From positions 62,001-126,000 of the forward strand of contig CAYPTB010000045.1 in the NCBI GenBank assembly GCA_964413535.1: DNA of 64,000 bases, in the 5' to 3' direction. Made by a program: the position numbers and the translations under genes. The notes under the pieces are model-generated. The model made no database searches. It had not been told where the DNA came from and saw only the letters and a list, made by a program, of their open reading frames with translations. This document shows positions 43,360 through 52,271 of the stretch, in pieces (position 1 is the first letter of the stretch; the number at the start of each line of letters is the position of its first letter). The stretch is from CAYPTB01 sp964413535 (GTDB taxonomy: Bacteria > Planctomycetota > UBA1135 > GCA-002686595).

Positions 43360-43457
43360 GCTTCCGGCTCGAGCGGTCGCACGCCGCGCGCGCCGCCGTT
43401 TCGGGTTCGTCCGCCCGCTCCTAGACTGGGCCGCCCTCGCGCCGGCGCGCGGTTCCC

Positions 43458-44837
43458 ATGCTCTTCACCGAGTTCCGCTTCCTGTTCTTCTTCGTTCTCG
43501 TGTTCGGCGTGCACTGGGCGCTGCGCGCGAACGGGCCGCGCAAGCTCTGGCTGCTCGCTTGCAGCTACGTCTTCTACGGCGTCTGGAACTGGAAGCTGCT
43601 CGGGCTGATCCTCTTCTCGACGGTCCTCGACTACGTCGTCGCGCTGATGCTGGAGCGCGAGCGTGGGCCGCGCGCACGGCGCGCCTGGCTGGCGGCGAGC
43701 CTGATCGGGAACCTGGGCATGCTCGCCGTCTTCAAGTACTACGACTTCTTCGTCGAGTCGGCGGTCGAGGGGCTCGCGTTGCTCGGCATCGAGACGACCG
43801 CGCAGCGCCTCGAGCTCGTGCTGCCGGCCGGGATCAGCTTCTACACCTTCCAGACGCTCTCCTACACGATCGACGTGTACCGCGGGCAGTTGACGCGCGT
43901 GCGGAGCTTCACCGACTTCGCGCTCTTCGTGGCCTTCTTCCCACAGCTCGTCGCCGGACCGATCGTGCGCGCGACGACCTTCCTGCCGCAGCTCGTGACG
44001 AAGCGCCGCTTCGCGGACGTCGCGTTCCGCTCCCACGCCACGCTGTTCCTCTTCGGGTACGTGAAGAAGGCGTGCGTGGCCGACAACGTCGCCGCGATCG
44101 TCGACGATGCGTTCGCGGCGCCGGAGAGCTTCGGGCCGGCCGGACTGTGGCTCGCGCTCCTCCTGTACGCCGTGCAGATCTACTGCGACTTCTCCGGCTA
44201 CAGCGACATGGCGATCGCGACAGCGGGCATGCTCGGCTACGCGCTGCCGCTGAACTTCGACTTCCCCTACCTCGCGACGAGCATCACTCAGTTCTGGCGC
44301 CGCTGGCACATCAGCCTGTCGACCTGGTTCCGCGACTACCTCTACCTGCCGCTCGGCGGCAACCGGCGCGGTCCGCTCACGACCTACCGCAACCTGCTCG
44401 TGGTGTTCTTCCTGTGCGGCCTGTGGCACGGAGCGAGCTGGCACTTCGTGGTGTGGGGACTCTTCCACGGCGCGTTCCTCGTGCTCGAGCGCGCTTCCAA
44501 GTTCGAGCCGCGCGGCGCCGCGGGCCAGCTCTACACGCTCGCCGTCGTCACGCTCGCGTGGGTCTTCTTCCGCGCGGAGGACTTCGGGACGGCTCTCGCG
44601 TACCTGGGTGGCCTGTTCGGGCTCGGTCCGGCGGGAGCGGAGACCATCGACCCCGCGTGGTGGGGAGTGCTCGCCGGCTTCGCCGTCGTGCACGTCGCGA
44701 TGGCGAAGGGCGCGATCGAGCGCGCTCTCGTGCGTGTGCCCGATCTCGCCTACTCGGCGCTGTACGGCGTCGCGTGGGCGCTCACCTTCCCTTGGGCGGC
44801 CGTCGACTATCAGCCGTTCATCTACTTCCAGTTCTGA
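43458..44837 (+). CDS. MBOAT-family O-acyltransferase (AlgI/DltB type)
   Basis: 459 residues with about eleven hydrophobic helices. FTEFRFLFFFVLVFGVHW, LPAGISFYTFQTLSYTIDVY, FFPQLVAGPIVRA, QIYCDFSGYSDMA and FWRRWHISLSTWFRDYLYLP are signature stretches of AlgI-like proteins. The catalytic region GLWHGASWHF holds His324 and His329. These enzymes move acyl groups across the membrane to cell-surface polysaccharide, usually with an SGNH/AlgJ-type partner; none is adjacent, but two SGNH proteins lie elsewhere in the window. TAGACT at 43422-43427 could be a promoter 30 bases upstream. Confidence 0.9.
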   Translation: MLFTEFRFLFFFVLVFGVHWALRANGPRKLWLLACSYVFYGVWNWKLLGLILFSTVLDYVVALMLERERGPRARRAWLAASLIGNLGMLAVFKYYDFFVESAVEGLALLGIETTAQRLELVLPAGISFYTFQTLSYTIDVYRGQLTRVRSFTDFALFVAFFPQLVAGPIVRATTFLPQLVTKRRFADVAFRSHATLFLFGYVKKACVADNVAAIVDDAFAAPESFGPAGLWLALLLYAVQIYCDFSGYSDMAIATAGMLGYALPLNFDFPYLATSITQFWRRWHISLSTWFRDYLYLPLGGNRRGPLTTYRNLLVVFFLCGLWHGASWHFVVWGLFHGAFLVLERASKFEPRGAAGQLYTLAVVTLAWVFFRAEDFGTALAYLGGLFGLGPAGAETIDPAWWGVLAGFAVVHVAMAKGAIERALVRVPDLAYSALYGVAWALTFPWAAVDYQPFIYFQF

Positions 44838-45018
44838 CGGAAGCCGAATCGGAGCAGCCCGCCGCGCATGGTGCGGTCGATCGAGCTCGAGCGCGGAATC
44901 GACGACCTTTCCACCGTGCTGAACGAAAACGCTGGTGCATGTGAGAACGGGAGCGGCGGCTCGTTACAGTCATGCGTCCCGAGATCCGCGCCCGATTTCG
45001 CGTGAGAGAAGTCGTTCC

Positions 45019-46452
45019 GTGAAGGAGTATCGCTCGTTGGTGCCCGGCGCGAAGTCGCGCTCGAAGGCGGTCGTGGTGCGCGCGCCGTTCGACGGCGCCG
45101 AGATCGCGCGCGTGGCGACGGCGGACGCGGGAGCGGTGGAGCGGGCGCTCGCGACGGCGCAGGCTCTGTTCGCGGACCGCGACGGGTGGCTCCCGCCCGC
45201 GCAGCGCGCAGGGATCCTCGAGCGGACGGCGGCGCTCATGGCGGAGCGCTCCGACGAGCTCGCGCTGGAAGCCGCGCGCGAGGGCGGCAAGCCGCTCGTC
45301 GACTCGAAGGTCGAAGTGACGCGGGCGATCGAGGGCGTGCGGCTGTGCGCCGAAGGCGTGCGAACGCAGCACGGTGTCGAAGTGCCCATGACGTCGAAGG
45401 CGTCCGAGCACCGCCTCGCGTTCACGCGGCTCGAGCCGATCGGACCGGTCGTCGCGGTGTCTGCCTTCAACCATCCACTGAACCTGATCGTGCACCAGGT
45501 GGGGCCCGCTGTCGCGGCGGGGTGTCCGGTGATCGTGAAGCCGGCGGGAGCGACGCCGATCTCGTGCATGCGGTTCGTCGAGCTGCTCCACGAAGCGGGC
45601 TTGCCGGAGCCGTGGGTGCAGGCCGCGCTGTGCGCCGATCACGAGGTGACGCGCAAGCTCGTCGTCGATCCGCGCGTCGCTTTCTTCTCGTTCATCGGCA
45701 GCGCGCGCGTGGGTTGGGACCTGCGTTCGAAGCTCGCGCCGGGAACGCGTTGCGCGCTCGAGCACGGCGGCGTGGCTCCGGTCGTCGTGGCGGCGGACGC
45801 GGACACGGACGACATGTTGCCCCTGCTCGCGAAGGGCGGGTTCTACCACGCCGGGCAGGTGTGCGTTTCCGTGAAGCGCGTGTACGTCGACGCGACGATC
45901 GCGCGCGACGTGGCGCTCGCGCTCGCTCGACGCGCCGAGGCGCTCGTGGTCGGCGACCCGACGAAGCCAGAGACCGAGGTCGGGCCGCTCATTCGGCACG
46001 CGGAGACCGACCGCGTGCACGCGTGGGTCACGGAGGCCGTGGAGAGCGGGGCCGAGCTCCTGTGCGGCGGTAGGAAGCTCTCCGCCGCGTGCTACGCGCC
46101 GACCGTGCTCTTCGATCCACCCGACGACGCGAAGGTCTCGCGCGAAGAAGTCTTCGGACCCGTCGTGTGCGTTTACTCGTCGAGCGACCTCGACGACTCC
46201 ATCCGTCGCGCGAACGCGCTGCCGTTCGCGTTCCAGTCGGCAGTCTTCACGAAGAGCCTCGACACCGCGCTGCGTGCTTGCCGCCGTCTCGCCGCGAGCG
46301 CAGTGATGGTGAACGACCACACGGCGTTCCGCGTCGACTGGATGCCCTTCGCTGGCCTCGGGTCGTCCGGGCTCGGCGTGGGCGGAATCCGCCACACGCT
46401 GCGCGACATGCAGATCGAGAAGCTGGCGGTGATCCGCTCGCTCGAGCTGTAG
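45019..46452 (+). CDS. NAD(P)-dependent aldehyde dehydrogenase family protein
   Basis: 477 residues from GTG 45019, the usual length. PVVAVSAFNHPLNLIVHQVG and VIVKPAGATPISC form the cofactor and Lys regions; FIGSARVGWDL follows; general-base Glu248 lies in CALEHGGVAPVVV and nucleophile Cys282 in HAGQVCVSVKRVYV, the normal 34-residue separation. EEVFGPVVCVY and ALPFAFQSAVFT are further family marks. LEHGG replaces the common LELGG. It oxidises an aldehyde to a carboxylate; the substrate cannot be set from sequence. The upstream AGAGAAG is a weak ribosome-binding site. It appears to be a single gene. Confidence 0.9.
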   Translation: MKEYRSLVPGAKSRSKAVVVRAPFDGAEIARVATADAGAVERALATAQALFADRDGWLPPAQRAGILERTAALMAERSDELALEAAREGGKPLVDSKVEVTRAIEGVRLCAEGVRTQHGVEVPMTSKASEHRLAFTRLEPIGPVVAVSAFNHPLNLIVHQVGPAVAAGCPVIVKPAGATPISCMRFVELLHEAGLPEPWVQAALCADHEVTRKLVVDPRVAFFSFIGSARVGWDLRSKLAPGTRCALEHGGVAPVVVAADADTDDMLPLLAKGGFYHAGQVCVSVKRVYVDATIARDVALALARRAEALVVGDPTKPETEVGPLIRHAETDRVHAWVTEAVESGAELLCGGRKLSAACYAPTVLFDPPDDAKVSREEVFGPVVCVYSSSDLDDSIRRANALPFAFQSAVFTKSLDTALRACRRLAASAVMVNDHTAFRVDWMPFAGLGSSGLGVGGIRHTLRDMQIEKLAVIRSLEL

Positions 46453-46507
46453 CGCACGTTGTGCAGTCTCCCCGAAACCGTTCTCGTATCCCTACGTCGG
46501 AGTCAGC

Positions 46508-48166
46508 ATGCCCCTCGTTCCCGCCCTCCTCGCGTGCGCGTTCCTGCCCGCCGCTCTGTCGGAGCCGAAGGGCGACGACGTGCGGCTCGTCGTCGTGATC
46601 GGCGTCGACCAGATGATCCCCGAGCAGCTCGATCGGTTGGCGCCGTTCTTCTCGGGCGGATTCGCGCGCTTCGCGCGCGACGGGCTCGTGTTCCCCGAAG
46701 CGATGCTCGAGCACGGGATCAGCGAGACGGGGCCGGGCTACACGACGCTCGGCACGGGGACGCTGCCGGCGCGGCACGGGATCGTCTCGAACGAGTGGCT
46801 CGACGCGGAGGGGGAGCGCATCTACTGCATGTTCGATGGCGCCAGCGCGCCCGTGGTCGACGCGGGTCGCGTGGCGGGCAGCGGGCTCTCGCCGAAGAAC
46901 GTGCGCGTGCCGGCGCTCGGGGATCTCCTGCGCGCCGCGGACGCGGACTCGCGCGTCGTCGCGATCGGGGGGAAGGACCGCTCGGCCATCGGGCTCGGTG
47001 GCCGGCGGCCGGACGTGTGCCTGTGGTGGAATCGCGCGGGCGGCGGGTTCATGACCTCGCTCTGGTACGCGGACGAGCTACCCGACTGGGTTTTGGCGTG
47101 GAACGCGGACTGGACGGATCGCTTCGACGGCGGCGAGTGGGCGAACGGCTGGAAGCTCGCGCTGCCCGACGGGATCGAGCGGGCGGGCACGGCTTTGGAC
47201 GAGAACGAGGGCGAGGCTTCCCGCGATCGCATCGAGGCGCTGGTCGCCACGGCGCGGACGGTCGAAGGCGAGCGGCGTCGCGCCCTCCTCGGGCAGTACG
47301 CGTTCGCGACACCGATCGTCGACCTGTGCGTCGTCGAAGCGGCGGAGCTCGCCGTCTCGAACCTCGAGCTCGGTCAGGACGAGCATCCCGACACACTGCT
47401 CCTCGGCCTCTCGGCCTGCGACATCATCGGTCACTCGCACGGCCCGCTGAGCGCGGAGGTGACCGATCAGCTCCTGCGCCTCGACCGCGCGCTCGGGCAG
47501 CTCTTCGATCGGCTGGACGCAGGGGTCGGCGCCGAGCACTGGATCGCGGTCCTGTCCGCCGACCACGGCGCGCTGCTCCTGCCGCCCGAGGAACGCCGGC
47601 GCGGCGTCCCCGCGCGCGTCTTCCCCGCGTCGGTGGCGGACGCCACCGTCGACGCCGTGCGCGGCGCCCTCCTGGAGCAGTTCGGGCGGGATCTCGTCGC
47701 GGGCGCGACGGAGGACGGGATTCGCCTGCGCGCCGACCGTCTCGCCGAGGGCGGGCTCGAGCTCGCGGCGGTGCGCGCGGCGGCGGCGAGCGCGGCTCGC
47801 TCCGCGTCCGACGCCGCGGGTCCGGCGGGCGACTGGCTCGAGCGCGTCTTCACCTTCGAGGAGCTCGCCTCGGCCCCGGACGACTTGGATCCCGTTCGGC
47901 GCCTGATGGCGGCTTCGTTCGATCGCGAGCGGTCGCCCGACGTGAGTTTCGTGCGCCGCCCCTGGTCGCTCGTGGGCTTCGACGTCGGGACGACGCACGG
48001 CACGCCCTACCCCTACGATCGACGCGTCGTGCTGGCCTTCCTGGGGGAGGGCATCGGCGCCGGGCGCCGCTTCGACCGGGCATCCTTGACGGACGTGGTG
48101 CCCACGTTGCTCGCCTGGCTCGGAGTCGAGGCCCCCGAGCTCGACGGCCGCGTGCTCTTCGAGTGA
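46508..48166 (+). CDS. Secreted PafA-like alkaline phosphatase/phosphodiesterase family protein
   Basis: 552 residues with an N-terminal signal (PLVPALLACAFLPAALS). Alkaline-phosphatase-superfamily features: LVVVIGVDQM with a metal Asp, TGPGYTTLGTGTLPARHGI with the Thr nucleophile (Thr79 or Thr80), LLGLSACDIIGHSHGP with Asp and His ligands, LSADHGALLL with Asp-His, and GTTHGTPYPYD with the last His. Thr instead of Ser is the PafA-type hallmark; such enzymes hydrolyse phosphate monoesters in the periplasm or outside. GGAG five bases before the ATG supports the start. It converges on the beta-helix gene with 12 bases between stops. Confidence 0.85.
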   Translation: MPLVPALLACAFLPAALSEPKGDDVRLVVVIGVDQMIPEQLDRLAPFFSGGFARFARDGLVFPEAMLEHGISETGPGYTTLGTGTLPARHGIVSNEWLDAEGERIYCMFDGASAPVVDAGRVAGSGLSPKNVRVPALGDLLRAADADSRVVAIGGKDRSAIGLGGRRPDVCLWWNRAGGGFMTSLWYADELPDWVLAWNADWTDRFDGGEWANGWKLALPDGIERAGTALDENEGEASRDRIEALVATARTVEGERRRALLGQYAFATPIVDLCVVEAAELAVSNLELGQDEHPDTLLLGLSACDIIGHSHGPLSAEVTDQLLRLDRALGQLFDRLDAGVGAEHWIAVLSADHGALLLPPEERRRGVPARVFPASVADATVDAVRGALLEQFGRDLVAGATEDGIRLRADRLAEGGLELAAVRAAAASAARSASDAAGPAGDWLERVFTFEELASAPDDLDPVRRLMAASFDRERSPDVSFVRRPWSLVGFDVGTTHGTPYPYDRRVVLAFLGEGIGAGRRFDRASLTDVVPTLLAWLGVEAPELDGRVLFE

Positions 48167-48178
48167 AGTCGGCAGCGA

Positions 48179-49408
48179 CTAGAGGGAGTCGTCGAGGAAC
48201 ACCGCTTGGGACGGCGCGCCGAGCAAGGCTTTTCCGGCAGCCACGAAGATGGGCTGCATGTAGAGGACGATGGCCTCGAGGCCGGGATCGAGCAGCGGCA
48301 CCTCGAACGCTTTGACGAGCGTCCCGCTGCCCGGAACGATGCCGCGCAACTGAATGAACGACGGCGGCTGTAGGTGCGCCGAGGCGAGGAGGCCCGGGGC
48401 GAAGACGCCCTCGACCTGGCCGAACGAGAACGCGACCGCCACCGCATTGCCCGGCGGGGCGCTGTACGTCTCCTGGAAGATCTCGCCCTCGCGCCGCGGC
48501 GAGTTGGTCGTCATGCCGCGGAAGACGCCCGCCAGCGGAGTCACCGACCCGACCGGGAAGACGAGCGGTTTCCCCTGGGCGCCTGACGAGCACTGAGGCT
48601 TCCCTGGTGCTCCCGCAGCCCCGCCGTTGAACGCGTTGTCGAGCAAGAACACGGTCGGCGCGTTGCCGGAGATGCGCAGTGCGTCGCCGCCGTTCGCGCC
48701 GTTGGTGCAGCCGATGAGCGTCGGGACGCCGTCCCCGCCGTCGCCGCCCTGGAAGAAGCAGCCCGAGCCGAAGAAGAAGCCTCCGACGACGTCCACTCCG
48801 CCCGCGCCCGAGATCGGGTTCGAGAGCGTCTCGATACCGTCCGTTCCGTCGAACGAGCAGTCGTACGCCATGACGTTCGAGTCGATGACGAGCAGGCCCG
48901 ATCGACCGGAGGACGAACCACGGAGCGTCGCTTGGGAGCTCGAGCCGAGGAACACGACGCCGTCGCAGTTCGCGATGAAGATCCCGCCGCTCACCTGAGT
49001 CGTGGGCGAGCCCAGGAACTCGCAGTCCTCGATCCACACCGGGCCCGAGCAGTTCTCGATCGAGGCCGCGTAGGACTGCTCGGAGGCCACCACCTTCAAG
49101 CCCCGCAGGGCGACGGACTGACTCGGCGTCAGGCCCTCGACGTTCAGCGTGTCGGAGATCGTCACGACGGCGCCTCGGTCGGCGATGACCGTCAGGGACT
49201 TGGACGCGATCACGAGCTCGTTGTACGACCCGGTGCGCAACAGGAGCACGTCTCCGTCCGCCGCTGCCGCTACGGCCGTGGGCAGACTCGTGAAGTCGGT
49301 GCCGGATCCGTTCGCGGGATCGACCACCAGAACCGACTGCGCACTCGCGACGCCCGCGAGGGCGACGACGACGGCCGACAACGCACTGCACTTCTCGATC
49401 GAGCTCAT
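48179..49408 (-). CDS. Secreted right-handed parallel beta-helix protein
   Basis: 409 residues with a signal peptide (AVVVALAGVASAQ). FTSLPTAVAAAADGDVLLL is the usual opening of pectate-lyase-like beta-helix proteins of aquatic bacteria, and short repeating strands follow (ALRGLKVVASEQSYAASIEN, GPVWIEDCEFLG, LLVIDSNVMAYDCSFDG). The last ~100 residues are a separate beta-domain (GNAVAVAFSFGQVEG to FLDDSL). No polysaccharide-lyase catalytic set is evident, so an adhesive or structural role is as likely as an enzymatic one. An AAGGAGA site precedes ATG 49408 and TATACT lies further upstream, so it is translated from a conventional leader. Confidence 0.75.
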   Translation of the reverse strand: MSSIEKCSALSAVVVALAGVASAQSVLVVDPANGSGTDFTSLPTAVAAAADGDVLLLRTGSYNELVIASKSLTVIADRGAVVTISDTLNVEGLTPSQSVALRGLKVVASEQSYAASIENCSGPVWIEDCEFLGSPTTQVSGGIFIANCDGVVFLGSSSQATLRGSSSGRSGLLVIDSNVMAYDCSFDGTDGIETLSNPISGAGGVDVVGGFFFGSGCFFQGGDGGDGVPTLIGCTNGANGGDALRISGNAPTVFLLDNAFNGGAAGAPGKPQCSSGAQGKPLVFPVGSVTPLAGVFRGMTTNSPRREGEIFQETYSAPPGNAVAVAFSFGQVEGVFAPGLLASAHLQPPSFIQLRGIVPGSGTLVKAFEVPLLDPGLEAIVLYMQPIFVAAGKALLGAPSQAVFLDDSL

Positions 49409-49460
49409 CGCCAGTCTCCTTCTCGTGTCCTCGACAGCCGCCTCCTCTGGACCGGGCGAG

Positions 49461-49466
49461 AGTATA
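49461..49466 (-). promoter_or_regulatory. Putative -10 (TATACT) of the beta-helix gene
   Basis: Minus-strand TATACT lies 52 bases before ATG 49408 with an AAGGAGA ribosome-binding site between them (49418-49424), a conventional leader in contrast to many genes here. Confidence 0.4.
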
Positions 49467-49539
49467 AGGACTTTGTATTCGTACCGCTCGGTCGGCCGTC
49501 CGACTCGACCGTCACTTTCTGATCCCCCGGCGCACTCCC

Positions 49540-49545
49540 TATCCT
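49540..49545 (+). promoter_or_regulatory. Putative -10 hexamer (TATCCT) of the ABC/FG-GAP operon
   Basis: TATCCT ends 9 bases before ATG 49555 without a ribosome-binding site. Confidence 0.4.
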
Positions 49546-49554
49546 GCTTCCCCC

Positions 49555-50502
49555 ATGTCCGTCCTCGAGGTGCGGGCGCTCGACAAGCGCTTCGGTCGCG
49601 TCCATGCGGTGCGGGGGGTGAGCTTCGCCGTCGAGCAGGGTCAGGTGTTCGGCCTGCTCGGGCCCAACGGATCGGGCAAGACCACCACGATGGCCTGCGC
49701 CCTCGGGCTCCTCGCGCCGGACTCGGGCCAGGTCCACGTGCTGGGGGTGCCCTCGTCCCGGATCCACGAGACGCACGGGCGGGTCGGGGCGCTCTTCGAC
49801 GCGGCGACGCTCGTGGCGGGCCTCACGGTGCGGCAGAACCTCGAGTACGCGCGCACGCTCCTCGGGCATCGCGGCGGGCGCGGGATCGACGAGGCGCTCG
49901 AGCTCGTCGGGCTCGCGAAGCTTGGGAACCGGCGGGCGCACGCGCTCTCGCTCGGCCAGTCGCGGCGCTTGTCGATCGCGCGCATCCTGCTCGGGAAGCC
50001 CGAGCTGCTCGTGCTCGACGAGCCCCTTTCGGGGCTCGACACGGTCGGCGTGCTCGACGTCCTCGCCCTCGTCCCGCGTCTGGCGGCCGAGGGTCTCACC
50101 CTGATCGTCTCGAGCCATCGCATGCACGAGATGGAGCGCGTCGTCACCCACGTCGCGGTGATCCTCGACGGCGAGCTCGTGCGGGAGGCGCCGTTGCCCG
50201 AGCTCCTCGCGGGCGACGAGCCGCGCCTGCGCATCGAGGCCGGGCCCTTCGACCGCGTCCTCGAAGTCCTCGGCCGCGGCGGTTGGGGTGAGTGGGAGGT
50301 CGTGCGCCGGCCGCACTCCGCCGCGAACGGGGCCGTGGGAGAGGTGCGCGTCGACGGAGCCGGGCGGCGCGCCGCCGAGCTCAATCGCGCGCTCGTCGAG
50401 GCGGGCGCCGCGGTCTCGAGCCTCGTCCCGGAACGCGCGACCCTGCACGACGTCTTCGAGTCGATCCTGCGCGAGCGCGGCGCGCGGGGAGGCGCGGCGT
50501 GA
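49555..50502 (+). CDS. ABC transporter ATP-binding protein
   Basis: 315 residues, the single-domain form common in ABC-2 type exporters. Walker A GPNGSGKTTTMACALGLLAP, Q-loop region GALFDAATL, signature LSLGQSRRLSIARILLG, Walker B LLVLDEPLSGLD and switch SSHRMHEM are present. Residues ~220-315 form the C-terminal extension seen in CcmA-type drug or polysaccharide exporters. It is the first gene of a five-gene operon joined by GTGA overlaps: ATPase, permease, PDZ protein and two FG-GAP proteins. The cargo is unknown. Confidence 0.92.
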   Translation: MSVLEVRALDKRFGRVHAVRGVSFAVEQGQVFGLLGPNGSGKTTTMACALGLLAPDSGQVHVLGVPSSRIHETHGRVGALFDAATLVAGLTVRQNLEYARTLLGHRGGRGIDEALELVGLAKLGNRRAHALSLGQSRRLSIARILLGKPELLVLDEPLSGLDTVGVLDVLALVPRLAAEGLTLIVSSHRMHEMERVVTHVAVILDGELVREAPLPELLAGDEPRLRIEAGPFDRVLEVLGRGGWGEWEVVRRPHSAANGAVGEVRVDGAGRRAAELNRALVEAGAAVSSLVPERATLHDVFESILRERGARGGAA

Positions 50503-51368
50503 AGGGAACGCTGCGCGTGGCGCGAGCCGAGACCTACCGCATGGTCCGCAGCCGCACGGTGTGGGCGTGCGCGGCCGCCATCGCGAGCGTAGGCGCCCTG
50601 CGCGTGCTCGTCGCGCACATGGCGGAGAACGCCGCGCACGCGACGGCCGTGCAGCAGGCGCTCCTCGCCGGTCGATCCGCACCGGAGTTCGGGCCGCCCA
50701 CCAATGCCTACGCTCCGCTGGTCGAGGGTTGGCTCGCGGGGATGACCCTGGGAACGCTCCTGCTCCTGATCGTCTCGGCACGCTCGCTCGCCGGCGATCG
50801 CGAGAGCGGCGTCCTGCGCCTCGCCCGAACGCGCAGCGCCTCGCGCGCGGCGCTCGTGCTCGGTCGCTTCCTGCTGGGTCCGCCGCTCGTGCTGGCGGTG
50901 GTCGCCCTCGCCGGCCTGGGGGCATGGCTCGCGGCGTGGTCGCTGTTCGAGTTCGGGCCGCTCGTGGAGGACGGCTACCAGATCTTCGCGGAGGCGGAGC
51001 TCCGCGCCGAGCTCCGCACGGCCGTGCTCGCATCGTTCCCGCCGCTGCTCGCGACCTTCGTCTTCGGGCTCTTCGTCTCCGCGCTCGGCCGCACGGCGAC
51101 GGGAGCGGTCGGAGTGTGCCTGGCCGTGTTCCTGGGCTTCGACCTCTTCAAGGAAGCGCTCGGAGACTCCAAGACGTGGGTCTTCGCCACGTACGCTCCT
51201 TCGCTCGTCGACCACTCGTGCATGCAGGAGATGGCGGGCATCGCCAAGGGCTACTCGGACTCCGGATACACCGAGCTCATGCTACGAATGAACCACTTCG
51301 TTCCCTGGCCCGAGGCCGCGTTGCTCCTCGGGCTCACCTGTTGGATCGTGTCGCGGAGGGCTCTGTGA
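50499..51368 (+). CDS. ABC-2 type transporter permease
   Basis: 289 residues from GTG 50499, overlapping the ATPase stop by four bases. It has about six hydrophobic helices: TVWACAAAIASVGALRVLVA, GMTLGTLLLLIVSARSLAG, LLGPPLVLAVVALAGLGAWL, LASFPPLLATFVFGLFVSAL, GAVGVCLAVFLGFDLFK and PEAALLLGLTCWIVS. SLAGDRESGVLRLARTRSAS after the second helix is the typical cytoplasmic loop of ABC-2 permeases. It pairs with the preceding ATPase. A periplasmic stretch with SCMQEMAGIAKGYSD lies before the last helix. Confidence 0.82.
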   Translation: MKGTLRVARAETYRMVRSRTVWACAAAIASVGALRVLVAHMAENAAHATAVQQALLAGRSAPEFGPPTNAYAPLVEGWLAGMTLGTLLLLIVSARSLAGDRESGVLRLARTRSASRAALVLGRFLLGPPLVLAVVALAGLGAWLAAWSLFEFGPLVEDGYQIFAEAELRAELRTAVLASFPPLLATFVFGLFVSALGRTATGAVGVCLAVFLGFDLFKEALGDSKTWVFATYAPSLVDHSCMQEMAGIAKGYSDSGYTELMLRMNHFVPWPEAALLLGLTCWIVSRRAL

Positions 51369-52267
51369 GAGGTTGCGCGACGCTCGCTCTCGTCGTCCTG
51401 TCGACCTCGGCTTGCAGCACGGCGGTGCGCTACCCGGTCCCCGAGCCGCTGCCCGAGGCCCAGGACTTCGGCGCGCGCGAGGCGGGCGGCGCCTTCCTCG
51501 GCCTCGTGACGCGCGAGAACGACAGCGGCTCGCTCGAGGAGCTCTACTTCCGCCCCGGTGTGCGCGTGGCGCGCGTCGTCGAGAATTCGCCGGCCGAAGC
51601 CGCGGGCGTGCGTCCGGGCGACGTCGTTCTCGACTTCGGAGGCGCGGGCGTCGACGATCCGGGAGCGCTCGACGCGCTCGTCTCGAGGCGCAGCGCCGGC
51701 GAGCGCGTCGTGCTCGAGATCCAGCGCGAGGACACGGTCTTCGAGGTCGAGGTCGCGCTCTCCGGGCGCGGCGCCGGCCTTGGCGAAGCGGCGGAGGTGC
51801 TCTACCGCCTCGATCCCGCGCGCACCGGAGCGGGCTGGGCGACCGCGGTCGCGGGAGTGGAGCTCGTGAGCCTCGCGCGGGAGAGCCCGATCGCCGCGGC
51901 CCGCATCCCGCTCGGTAGCGTCGTCACGGCGCTCGACGGCGAACCGGTGCGTTCCGACCGCGAGCTGATCCGGCGCGTCGTGGAGCTGGAGCCGGGCACG
52001 GACGTCGAGTTCGACTTCACGACTCCCGAGGGCGACGTTCGCCGCGCCTCGGTCGAGTTGCGCGGACCGATCACCTACGTCTCCGGCTTCAGTATTCCCG
52101 TGCTCGTGCACTTCGCGCGCGACATCGAGGTCCCGAGCGCACACTTCGAGCTCCTCGACCTGTGGATCCTCTCGCTCTTCGCCTACCACCGCGACGGCGA
52201 GGAGCGAACCTGGGCCTTCCTGCGCTTCTTCCGCTTCTCGACCGGCGTCGGCGAGCTCGCCGATTGA
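51365..52267 (+). CDS. PDZ-domain lipoprotein-like protein
   Basis: 300 residues from GTG 51365, coupled to the permease by GTGA. The N-terminus (LALVVLSTSAC) looks like a lipoprotein signal, although Thr at -3 is not the preferred residue. Two PDZ-like domains follow: ARVVENSPAEAAGVRPGDVV (~60-120) and SLARESPIAAARIPLGSVV with TALDGEPVRSDREL (~150-230). There is no protease domain, so it is probably a scaffold or regulator at the envelope. The C-terminus ends in a hydrophobic, aromatic segment (LLDLWILSLFAYH and AFLRFFRF) that may touch the membrane. Confidence 0.75.
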   Translation: MRGCATLALVVLSTSACSTAVRYPVPEPLPEAQDFGAREAGGAFLGLVTRENDSGSLEELYFRPGVRVARVVENSPAEAAGVRPGDVVLDFGGAGVDDPGALDALVSRRSAGERVVLEIQREDTVFEVEVALSGRGAGLGEAAEVLYRLDPARTGAGWATAVAGVELVSLARESPIAAARIPLGSVVTALDGEPVRSDRELIRRVVELEPGTDVEFDFTTPEGDVRRASVELRGPITYVSGFSIPVLVHFARDIEVPSAHFELLDLWILSLFAYHRDGEERTWAFLRFFRFSTGVGELAD

Positions 52268-52271
52268 GGCC

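Noticed and set aside
44972..45022. 16-codon upstream frame overlapping the aldehyde dehydrogenase start (GTGA)
   Set aside because: Too short and the only TANNNT element is one base from it; no evidence of translation.
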